A DNA stretch of 64,000 nt, taken from positions 62,001-126,000 of the forward strand of contig QNGE01000865.1 in assembly GCA_008508345.1 (NCBI GenBank). The letters are read 5' to 3'. Every line of letters starts with the position of its first letter. Within the stretch, counting starts at the first letter, position 1. This document shows positions 33,156 through 43,900 of the stretch, in pieces. A program made the translations under genes and the position numbers. The notes beneath the pieces were generated by a model, which was not told where the DNA came from, did no database searches, and saw nothing but the letters and a program-made list of their open reading frames with translations. The stretch is from Paragonimus westermani (lineage: Eukaryota; Platyhelminthes; Trematoda; Plagiorchiida; Troglotrematidae).

Positions 33156-36100
33156 AATTATCGAAAACAATTGTTTGTCACGTTTCCTGTTCTACTGTCA
33201 TGTCTGTACAACAGGCAGCCTGATACAACACCGGTGACGGTCTTTTATCCCGTGACACATTTCACACGGTTTTACTTGTCAAGAAGACGATGACAGCCAA
33301 ACGGATGTTTTTTCCCCGTTTAGCTAGGGATTTTTGATATCACGTCGTATTTTAGACCAAGTTAGCTATCCCGTCCCTTTGAGTCGATCCTTCCAGGTTG
33401 TTTGGGTTCGAGTCAACGAAATCTTTATCGGACTACTTAGGATAAAAGTATTGTACTCTCGGGACCTCAATCATTTGACGTGCAATGTTCACGGCAGCCT
33501 TATACTATTTTCATCGCTGGTCTGGCTGTGGCCTTCGTGTAAAGCACCCTGATAACTTACTCAAGCTGTACTGTCGTCGTGTTGGCGGTTTTGAGTGCAC
33601 TTGAAAAACTTCCAAGTTACACAGGGAAGATGTGAACATTTTAAAGCCAGACAGTTTCAGTGAAGGTTCACTACGCCTTGATTTCAATGTTCTTCTGACC
33701 CATAAAACAATGTTTGACATCAAGAGTCGTTATTTTCTCATCTATTGGTCAGATTCATTTCGATTAGGACTGAGCATACATTCGTAATCAAGAAGGATGA
33801 TGGATTACCGCAATTTCCCACTCCGAAATCCACATTGCACATGGATTAGTGTTGTCATTGTTTGGATTCATGTGGTTGAAGGATATTCTCAACGAGCTTC
33901 TAACGGACAACCTCCATGTCATGGGTCGCAACATTCATCTATAGATCAAGAGTGCCGTGGACATCTCTTCTAGTAATTACAGTGCGATAACCCAACTACT
34001 CTCTGCTGCAGCTAGATTGTCTTGAGGGCCCAGTTATGCTTTATGTCCATAAACCCTCATACTAATGAAGGTATGAGAAGAAATCTTAAGTCTTAAGTGC
34101 GTCAACGGAACTAGCTTAGACAGTCTTCCTGGGTACAATTTTAGTGGCTTTGGGCATGCGCTCGTTGGAGAGTTGTCAGTTTTTTCTTCAAAGCTTGATA
34201 TAACGGACAAGTTCTTTCGTCCCCCGGGGCATTGAAAAATCTCCTTATCGTTTGCAACGTATGTCCAGGAATCAATCTGAGTTCAGTTAAGCCTGATATA
34301 TTGGTATCGCTACTGTCTTACAGATCATTTGATACAGGTTGCCAGCAGTGTCGGGGGGAGCAAGCCGAGTTTTGAACGGGTGCGTTGATCATGTCTGTTC
34401 CCCGTCAGCTATCCTCGGAACATTACGTCTATCATCGACCAACAGTTTTTTTCCTAGGCATAATAAATTTCATTTTTGTCGATAGGGCTGTTGTCAAGAA
34501 TTGTTTGTTGAGTAGATGGGATACCTGAGAGTTGTGTCCATGTTAAAAACATTACACAATCAGATCTCGGGTGGGGTTTAGGGCTATGTCACAGTATGGT
34601 GCCCTTCGTGGTCTCTGAGTGGAATACGGCAATGCTGTTCTGTCTTTCAACTTTTCAGTTGACTTTATCCAACGCGAGTCTCTTCACTACCTCACAAACA
34701 GTGACATGAGACTTCTTCCAAGAGGTAGAACAGTCAAACTAGGCTCCACTGATTATCGTAAGTTCTCTGGTATTAATACACAGGCAGTTCAACAATGAGA
34801 TATCTTGATATGCCATACTTGCCCTGCCTAACAGCAGGATACACCCTAACGACTCAGAGACTTGTGCGTACCCTCACCATGAGTGGTAACATGTTGGACT
34901 TAGTCTTAAGTATGTTTACCTTAAGAACTGTACCAAAGTCGGGAACGACGATAGAGGAAAATTCCCCTGTGTACGGCTGAAATCTAGTTGTTACTGGCGA
35001 ACATCATTATGTTGAACACTGTCGTCAATGTGCGAATTGATAGCTTGAGATTGAATTTCCATCCAAACTGGTTGCGATTCACCAAGGCACCCTCACAGTG
35101 GTTGTTCTTTTTATGTTGGGTTCACATGCACAATTTCGGGAGGAACTTAATGCAAACGTACGACGGCCAAACGGTTTTAGTGAAGAGTTCATATGCTAGC
35201 GCATAAGTCCAGTGTATAATCCAAAAGATGAATCACGGTCATTCTATCAAAAACCAATGCTGTGTGAAACGTCAGAAGAAATTAAGACCTCGTCCTGGTG
35301 GACAATCCTTGGAATTGCGCTATCAGCACAAAGAGTACACTGTACGCGATCAGTTTCCAAGTTTTGATTCATTTTGGACGCGTTCTAGTTAGTTCAGAGC
35401 CACAGAAATTAAATTTAGGTGGTGTTGTATCTGTATTCGAGCCCCATCCGCTACATGCCTTACGGACACTAACGGCGGTAATGAGAACAAGTGACTCAGT
35501 AGAACCGCATAGTGTATTGTCGCATTTACAAGCATTCGGGTCATTTTAAAGTGAATGGACGAGTGAGCCGTTGGACGTTGAACCCGCGACCAATCAGAAC
35601 ATACTTCGAGCCTTGGCACGAGTGTGGAGCACATAGGCGGCCTGAATGATTTTGGTCTTCACCGCCTCAGCGAATGAGATGACCAAACGCAACGGTCCTA
35701 GTTATTGTTGTATTTCATGCAACTGAATTCGCGTTTGGGCTCGTGAGAGGTGAAAAAGATCATAATCAACTGGAACACTCAACAGTTCTATGGTGACAGG
35801 TATACCCCCATCGACTGGTAGTTCAGACACATCTTGTGGTTAGGAGCTCAAGTTTTTTGACGAACGACGTCCACCAGCATGGTCTGTTCGGTTTCATTTG
35901 AGAACTGTACATCTGAATGGATAAATCTCAGTTAAACGTATCAATCTTGTTGGGAGAGTTATTTGTGTGTATTCCAGTTCAGTTACTGGTCATTCATGTC
36001 TAGCAGACTCTAAAAGTTGTGAGCGTTCACCAAGACTATGGGTTATGATACACGATCGATAAGAGATTCAGGTTTTCGTTTTCATTGTGTTTCGACTCTC

Positions 36101-36189
36101 ATCATATCCACTAGTTCATCGGGTGGCTTGTAATTGTCGGGAATTATGGTGATGTTCGGCTGCTCGCCGGGCCTGGTGTTTGGGCTACG
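33156..36189. other. Intergenic stretch without supported gene
   Basis: Only short open frames. One at 34795-34980 has a weak LINE-endonuclease look (SGNMLDLVLS) but nothing around it confirms this. Confidence 0.35.
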
Positions 36190-36223
36190 GACGTTTCATC
36201 ACCGAAGGGGGTGAAATCATCAC
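36190..36223 (-). ncRNA. Hammerhead-like motif of the small Penelope type, probably inactive
   Basis: On the minus strand GTGATGA is followed by a TCACC/GGTGA hairpin and GAAACGTC, the arrangement of small hammerheads with almost no stem III. The first core base is G instead of C and no matching stem I flanks it, so it is probably a decayed copy. A Penelope-like end is likely nearby. Confidence 0.35.
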
Positions 36224-37204
36224 ACTGATTATTTCATCTCGTTTGGTGGTAAAAAGTTTGTGACCTGAATGCCAAGCTCGGTGAACAACCAAGTGCCCAA
36301 ACTCTGTTGGTCAACAGAATATCCTATTTTGTACAGTACTCAAACGCCACTTGTTTGGCATGTTACACAACAGCCTTGAGTAGCTGTTCGTGCTCTGAAT
36401 GTCCAGAGTCTTGTTGAAATATCTATTTTTGAGCGAACCTCTAATTAACATTTCTTCTCGTTTCATTCAGCCAGTGCTTGTCTTTCAGGTTGTGTGACGC
36501 AGTGTCCGCTCTAGGCCTCGGTTGCATTCAATCGGCGGAACTGTTGAGAGTTGTTAATACAGGCTGGTCCAGGAGAGCATACAGTGCATTGACTGTTGTA
36601 GTTAGCCCTCTTGCTGATTCATCAATCAAACTAACGGTACATTGCGGGCATCCATGTTTTAAGCAGCTTTATCTGTACAAAGGGGCCTTAGAGAGTACGT
36701 AGACACCAATTCGAATCACCTATCACGCGTGTGTCCAAACTGTATATTTCAATCAGGTTTACCACAGACTAATTTCTTCAGTGCTTTTATGATAAACATC
36801 TTTTGAACGAGATAATTTATTTCAACACCTGTTAGATAGTTTGGAGAATATTTTTGTGGTTCAAGTCGTAGGTTTTTCGCCAACCATTCTGGCAGTCCAC
36901 CCTCAACAGTCCGCGCTGAAATTCATCAATGTGACCATCACCGTTTGAACCTGTTAGGTGTATTTTGCTTATACAAACATTTTATGATCCAGATCTGATA
37001 GATTCCCCCTGTAGATGAATTCAAATGTTTGGTTCAAAGACGGAAATCTCCCGTTTTCCCTTTGTACCGACTTCGGTGTACGGATGAAGTGCATTCGACA
37101 ATAACTTTTACGCTTATTGTTTTATGGGTATTACAAATTAGTTTATATAAACATAACACTGAGAAGCCGGACACTGTCAGATGTTAGTAGCTTAGAATCA
37201 ACAC

Positions 37205-37330
37205 CATGGTCTTTAACTTGACCATAGGGTATTTTGACTCGGGCTGCCTCTCACTTCAACAATGGAGTGAAATATCCCTAAAAAAGAAGACGTCACTAAG
37301 AAGATTAAAAAATAACAAAGAAATATCAAG
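37205..37330 (-). mobile_element. Diverged RTE-like LINE 3' tail
   Basis: This interval resembles 6800-6930 and the reverse complement of 22339-22450: CTCGGGCTGCCTCTCACTTC, then GTGAAATATCCCT. It has lost the triplet tail and is the oldest of three copies. Confidence 0.55.
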
Positions 37331-37795
37331 TGGAAGAACTAGAAATAGTATAATTGCAGACACGCCACTGACTGCAGCACATTGCCATCTTGAACGATCA
37401 TGAGGACTCCAGCTAGACAAGCAGTATCTACCCACTTTACTCAAAGTAACAGTCAGGGCCTTCGTAGTTCGTGACCCCCTTGTTGGTTGACTGCCATGCG
37501 GTCTCATCTAACTGCCGATGATGTTAGTACCCGAAACCAGGTGTGATAAACACTAACCTAGAGCAAACTATGTCCCAGCCATAGCTAGTTTTGCAGCATG
37601 ATTGGTTGACAAGCTGATCGCTCATTTTGAGATAGGTACCGGCGAACGGCCGTAGTGGTTACGGGATCAGTCCGCTTTATGTGGGTTAACTGGTGGAGTC
37701 ATTGATAGTCAAACACAGTAATGCTGTTAACATCTTCGTTGCAAACTGTCCAGCCATAGAGCAAAACCGAACGTGTTATATATCCTTACTTTCAG
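37331..37795. other. Unassigned
   Basis: Nothing recognised. Confidence 0.35.
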
Positions 37796-37963
37796 CGACG
37801 ACCGAAAGTCTTCTCGACGCCACATGATGCAGGTTGGCAGACCCATCGTGTCCTTGTAATCCTCGATGATTTCTCCTCAACAATATTATGGGCTGATGAG
37901 ATGGTGCTACATAATTGTGTGGAAGTCTTCACAACTTCAGGCGGACTGCCTGCACCAAAGAAG
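37796..37963 (+). CDS. Possible isolated exon, unknown protein
   Basis: A 56-codon frame is bounded by TTACTTTCAG and AAG|GTAAGA, with phase 0 at both ends. It reads RRPKVFSTPHDAGWQTHRVL, then VILDDFSSTILWADEM. VLVILDDFS is faintly like an LTR integrase start, but no other integrase motif follows. The opposite strand is also open and its frame joins in phase with an open stretch at 38059-38170, so the strand itself is uncertain. Confidence 0.25.
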
Positions 37964-38210
37964 GTAAGAAAGGGAATGCCCCAGTCTTGAGAGAGCACTA
38001 CATTTCAAGGTGTTAGGCGCATTCTGTACAAACCAACCTCACTCATTTTGCTCAGCACGGTCTGCATGTCTTCTGCTACTGTGACGTGGTGGTCAGGCTT
38101 GTACAGTGCATCGATTCGGGAGACCATGCTATTTAGGGCTCCAGTCCTTTTAAGTGCAACTTTGTTGGACAGACTAAAGGGGATCAGTCTAACGAAATGC
38201 AGATGCACTT

Positions 38211-39235
38211 ATAGGGTTGTATGTCGCGCTACTGAACGCATATGTGTGCTTAGTTAAAGAGACACGCTCCTAGGAACATAGAGCAGCTGTTCATATTGTT
38301 GCGGCACTGTTGTCTTCCGCTTTAAGAGGAATGGGGTTAGGATAGATGCCCTCAAACAAAGAACACTCCGGTAACTCAACGGTTGGTTGTGAGTGTTGGC
38401 GTCTTATCCGGTGCAGTCAATAAAATCTGGTATAATCCAGAAGCCTGATGCAGCTTCGGACACATCCACTGTGCGCAACAGTGATCATAATCAGACATTA
38501 ATGTCTTATTCACTGCTCCCTCAGGTTGGACAGTCCGCTTACTGTCAAGTGAGTGTGGTTTTTGAACCGTTAACTCCGGATAAGATCTCTTGAGAAATCT
38601 CTGTATCCTGTTTTCTCACGAAGCAGACTTCTGAGTCGGAGACTCAGGGAGGTATCCTTCAGGTCGATTCCGTTCTGAGGCATAAACGACCGGGAGGTGT
38701 CAGAAATTATCGTTCTCCCAACGGTAACGGTATTCATCCATTACGTCTTCTAATTTGCACCCCACTCCCGTATCTGCCTTCTCTACGCCATCAGATGATG
38801 ATTGTTTTATGAGGCCGAGGCAACTGATATACATTGGTGTATTCAGTGTTCACACTCTTCGACATGTTGGTCAGCGAGCTGTTTTGGCAAGTTGTCTTTC
38901 AAGTCTGGAGCTTGATATGTGTTGTTTCGGAGACACGAGTCTACAACTCTAGCGCAGTTATTCAGTTGAGCTCACCTCTAGATAGCTGTCGATCTAAGCG
39001 CTTCTCTCTGAGGGTGTCTGGTGATGTCGAAGCTGAATAGCATGGTTAAGGTGGAATGGGAATCGCAGTAAATCCCAGAGCAGAACAGTGTTTGCCTGAG
39101 TGAATCATTGTGAGCAGTCACTTGTTCGCTATCAAACTCGAGAAACCGGTTAAAGTCTGTCGATGCAAACCAGATGGACGTTGCATTTTTATTGATAAAT
39201 AGATTAGAAATAACACAACGTTACGAGCAAGTTGT
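38211..39235. other. Unassigned
   Basis: Nothing recognised. Confidence 0.3.
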
Positions 39236-39282
39236 AATACTCTACGTTCCAACCACCTCGGGTGGCTTTCCTCAGGAGTGTT
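39236..39282 (-). ncRNA. Small hammerhead-like ribozyme motif, Penelope type
   Basis: Read on the minus strand: stem I strand AACACTC (39282-39276), core CTGAGGA, a seven-pair stem II AGCCACC/GGTGGTT with loop CGA, then GGAAC and GTA, then the second stem I strand GAGTATT (39242-39236). Six of seven stem I pairs form. The canonical GAAA is GGAA, which should weaken or stop cleavage. Stem III is just AC/GT with no loop, as in the small dimer-acting hammerheads reported from Penelope-like elements. Confidence 0.5.
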
Positions 39283-39315
39283 GTAATCGAAGTCGATTTC
39301 GATTACAACACTCCT
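39274..39315. repeat. Perfect 18-bp palindrome with 6-base loop
   Basis: AGGAGTGTTGTAATCGAA at 39274-39291 is exactly the reverse complement of 39298-39315, with GTCGAT between. It overlaps the 5' side of the hammerhead-like motif. Confidence 0.95.
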
Positions 39316-39429
39316 GACCCATACCTCCTCTTTCCTCTTTTCAAAGATGGTGGGGAGATTGATATCAGAACTGACAAACATCCCTCGGATTGTTTGGGAA
39401 TCTGAAGCATTACCTTGTGGTTGGTGCAT

Positions 39430-40002
39430 GAAGTCTATTTGACAATCATAGAGGCATCAGTCTAGTGTCCGTTACGTCCAAGTTATTCACCTAACTTATT
39501 TTACGTCGGTTCACTAAGCCCAGAGAAAGTCAGATACACAGAGATCAGACAGGATTCCGATCCGGCCGAGGGTGCGTTGATCACATTTTTGCACTACGAT
39601 AGATCTTGAACCATCAGCACTCATATAGGCAGCCGATACTCATGGTCTTTTTAGACCTAAAGGCTGCTCGTAAAGTTCTCTGGAGCTGTCTTCTTCGCAA
39701 GGGAGTATCACGGAACTACGTGAATCTGTTGAGATCACTGTATGCTCACTCTGCAAGCAGAGTGAGAGTTTATGGACAACTGTTTCGGACGTTCATCATT
39801 TATATTGGTGTTCGTCAGGGGTGTCCGATTTCCCCCTTCCTGTTCAATTTTGTAATGGACGACATTTTAGAAAGTGCGATTGACCAGTCCAGTCAACTTG
39901 TTGTTGAGGTTCTTCCGGGTGCTCGTTTGACCGACATGGAGTATGCGGATGACATTTTGTTCGTTATCATTTCACATTGCCTCCTCTATACTAAACAGTA
40001 GC
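39430..40002 (+). pseudogene. RTE-like LINE reverse transcriptase fragment
   Basis: This is the same family as 21448-22467. It encodes SQIHRDQTGFRSGRGCVDHI, MVFLDLKAA, then NVLWS-like KVLWSCLLRKG, GVRQGCPISPFLFNFVMDDI, and MEYADD. The open part is 39606-40001. A 15-base in-frame deletion near 39667 removes the AFDSV portion after motif A. A stop lies upstream, and the 3' part after YADD is lost. Inactive. Confidence 0.8.
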
Positions 40003-40843
40003 CAAGAGTATGTGTAGGCTGGTGAGATCTAGGTGAATAGTCAATTAGAAGATAGCTAATTGAGTGAAGGAAACTTTGTTAACCTACGAGATCCATGGAA
40101 GCTCAACTCTTACATTTAATTGTTTTGTACACAATGCTCTAAACTTGTCTGTGCTTCCTGTGGTTCTTCACGACAGTTGCCATCAGCCGTCTCTAACCAG
40201 CATTTGTGTACAAAACTGTTCATCTATATGCCTTAAGCTGTCGCTGACCTGACAGGTTAGCACAAGGTCCATAACATTTACCGCTTTTCTTAAACGATTT
40301 TCGTCTCATGCCACTAGTCTTATATACATATGCACGGTTTTCGTCGCTTGGTAATTACGAGTTGATACGAAGTGCTAGCATCTACCAATGTTCGTCTTCT
40401 CACTGTTTTTTACACTTTTAAAACAATATTTCTCTCGGATAAAATACTTCCATCAGTTGGTGGAACAAATGGGATATTTTACATCACTTGGTTAATAATC
40501 TGGCCAATCACCATCCATTTCAAGACTGCGTTTTTTTGTGTCCGTTCAACGCTGTGATTGGCTAGTCCACCAGTTTACCCTTCTTCAATCAAAACTATAC
40601 TTCTGGGATGGTTCGTAAACACTCAGGATAAACAATCTTTGGCTATCAGTTCGCCTGTTGGCCTCCTGATCATCTGTGTCCAGTTCTACAATCACCTGTC
40701 ATTCGCAACATACGTGTGCATAGTGAAACTACTAAACAGCGTCATAAGTGTTTTGTCCAAACTTCTGAAACTGCGGAAGGCGTAGCAACCTCGAAAGGCT
40801 AGTGTGAACATTCACATGCGTGTTCGCACAATAAACTCTCAAA
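40003..40843. other. Flank upstream of the candidate integrin gene
   Basis: Nothing recognised beyond short open frames. A promoter for the downstream gene would lie here or in an upstream exon. Confidence 0.3.
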
Positions 40844-40901
40844 ATGACTCTGTTTCCATTCACTGTTCTCTACTTGTTCCACTTGGTCGTTGGAGTGCAA
40901 A
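40844..40901 (+). CDS. Signal-peptide exon, likely first exon of the integrin-like gene
   Basis: ATG begins a 19-residue hydrophobic leader, MTLFPFTVLYLFHLVVGVQ, and the exon ends at a good donor A|GTAAGT in phase 1. It is short, typical of a secretory first exon. Its link to the downstream exons rests on strand, distance and secretory context only. Confidence 0.45.
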
Positions 40902-43900
40902 GTAAGTCCATGAAACATTTGAAATTCCCATGAAGCTTGGATATACGGTGGCTTGTAAGAACATTGCTCTCTACGAAGGTCTCACATGACACTTGCAGTC
41001 AAATGTTAACACCGACGTTAGTGTTCTTTTTCGTTCACTTGCAAACCGAGGTTGTACGATCAGTTCTTTCCTTGTGTTAGTTTTGTGTGCAAGTTTTATG
41101 GACGAAATACAGGTTGACGAGTAGTTGAAGATTTGATTAATTTCAAGTCGAACATTACTCAAACATGACCGCAGTCTTATTATTTAAATGGACTTTTGAG
41201 TCACCATTTTGAAAAGCAATAATATATTCGATTTTTGCTCTTGTTAGAGCTCGTCATTAGTGCATATCTACACGAAAACCTGGAGTAGAACTCGAACAAC
41301 ACATTTCCATGAAACTACCATGTTGACCACTCGGCTGTTGACCTCACATTAGGCACGACTGAATCATCACATCCAAACGCTCATCCACATTCGTTTGCGT
41401 GTAATACCCAGATTGCTCAATCGCTTCGAGAGACGGTAATCCTTGTCTTAACACCAGTAGATAACCTCGTGATTAGGACTTCTTAGACAGGCTGGAGTCT
41501 CCGATCTTATTAAACTTGCTGAGTGACATTCTACATTTTTACTGAGTAGTCGGAGAGTCGACTAACATCACTCGTAGTTGAGCGCAGCTTCAGTATTCCC
41601 ACGGTCTTTTCAGTCAGTCTTTCGAAAGGTAGCGCTAGACTCCAGCTGCGTTCTTGTTAGAGCTCCTCAGTGTCTCATGTCTTTGCAACGGCCAGAATTA
41701 GAACCTGAAATTCAAGTTGGTAGCTAATTTATCAGCCACTTGGTCGTCGACTCTGTGAGTATAGATGGTGACGGAACAACTTAAACCAAAAATGTCTGAC
41801 GTGGTCACACTCGGTTGGTGGGGATGAACACAGCAAACCAGTGAGTTGTAACACTAAGGTTACCAACTGCAATCTAGTCCCGTTTGTGTTCACCGTAATC
41901 GGTGTATCCTCATGACTATGACTGCCCCGTGGTTGACGGTGTCTACACATTCTTCCACACAATTAGGGTATATATAGCCCTCGACAAAGCTACACGACCA
42001 TCTAATCTTTCGATACTATCCCTCTGCATCGTCAAAGGGGAGAAACATTTGACTCATCGAATAACTGAAAATACTCCCAGATTAGCTAAAGGTCTGACAG
42101 GTCAAACTGTCACGTCACTTGCCTGTTCAACACAGAACCGACAGGCAGTTTCATGGATTGCGGATCACCTTTTGAGCATGAAACAATTGAAACTTCACGT
42201 ATTTTTAACACAGCTAGCAGCGATCGGTTGCTGTCGTTCATCTATCAAACAACTACATCCCACCCTCTGTAAGCAACGCGAATTGTTTATTAGTCCACCG
42301 TTGTCAATGTAACAAAACTGGACTGAGCCTATATGCGTGTATGTTGCTTTTTCTGTGTGCAGCCTCATTCCCCTATTCAACTGCGACAAGTTTGGTTTCG
42401 TCATATAGATGATAACCATTGCCTTATGCATCTGAAGAGACGTGGTGAAATGTTGCCGAGACCATTGTGCAAACCTGCGTTGTTTTCTTCTTCTATTAAG
42501 TTTATGTCGACAAAACATTCGTCCAAATACCTCCGTTATTATCAGGTCAACATAAGCCATTTCTCAATTCAGATGGACAGGTCAAATCAGAAAGCAACGG
42601 GCTGAATATCGTTTGAACAGCTCTGAAAGAAAAATAGCCCTATCCGAAAATGTAAACGAATAACCGTGACAAGCGTTTACGGTGACATTCAGTGGATATG
42701 GTACCTTCAAACTGAAACGTTGACGTAAACTTCACCAGTCGTGTATAAGTCTGCCACTGTGAGAACGGGATGTGTCATCGCCCAATCGCTCTTTCTGGAA
42801 GTGAAATCACTGTTATGTGACTAGATGCTATGTGGCGAGAATTCCATTTTAGACTGGTTCAATCCATATTGTACGCCAACAGTGCGAACTGACCGAGTTG
42901 GAAACACAGGAAGCTCTTAGCATTCCAACAGTTGTAGGTGGAGGATTCGGAAAAAACCTCATAGACCTGAAGACGTTATTGTACACTATTTGACATGACA
43001 ATGTACAGGGGGTCAGTGAGAAAGACAGGTAGTTTCACCAAGGTAACACAAACAACCAACATCACGACTGGTTCCCAAGGTAGCAATAAATACGTCAGAA
43101 TCCAAATCCATCCTCATGTTCAATGTTCTTGCAAGAATTTTGAAATTACTTATGAGCAATTGAAATGTCAGAAAACTAGCAGAATGATTTCATCTGACTT
43201 TTAGAAGAAGCTAATTGTTGTCATCTTGGAAAGTGGGTGTTACCAAAAAGATGGGATGATTTTATCCTGTGATATTACGTGAGCGATATAAGCTTTTTGG
43301 TTAGTCTCATTAGCTACATGCTCAAAACAACCTTATCGAACACTGACAGAAAAGGTATAGTGGAGCAAGAGTTTTCTTTTTCGGTGCTTCATCAACAGAC
43401 TCATTACAATCGAGTATGGCTGAGCGTTCATATTTAATTATTCATGCTTATTGTGGAATCATTGATGCACTGTTCAGCTCGGTTGACTCGGGAAGACAGA
43501 TGGGATTTTAACCCTGACTCTAACATTACTAATAAGCTTTAACGGGAAGGAAACTCAAGCCCCAAGGTTTTTCAAAGAATCTGTAGGAAGAACTACCCGG
43601 GTACGAAATTTGTCAATAAAAATAGCGGTGCTCAATTTATATCAGCCAAATTCCCCACAAATCACTGGTACTTGTATATGTCTATATTGATATGGCGATG
43701 GCAAGTGATTTAGAATTTTGTGAGCAAACGTGAAAATGCAGTAAACGTGTGAACAAAGGTGTGTAGCGCGATTGATGAGGTAGATGAGCCACGCGCATTA
43801 AGTTTAAGCACGGACTTTTCTGACAAACGCAACATCAATACAAACTACTTTTGTGCGTGTTACAGACAGACGTGAATAAGGGCTCTGGACTGTTCGAAAC

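Noticed and set aside
34795..34980. LINE endonuclease fragment
   Set aside because: Only a short SGNMLDLVLS-like match, with no supporting motif before or after it.
37796..37963. LTR retrotransposon integrase
   Set aside because: VLVILDDFS is suggestive, but the second Asp and the Glu regions of a DDE integrase do not follow, and no LTR or pol sequence is nearby.
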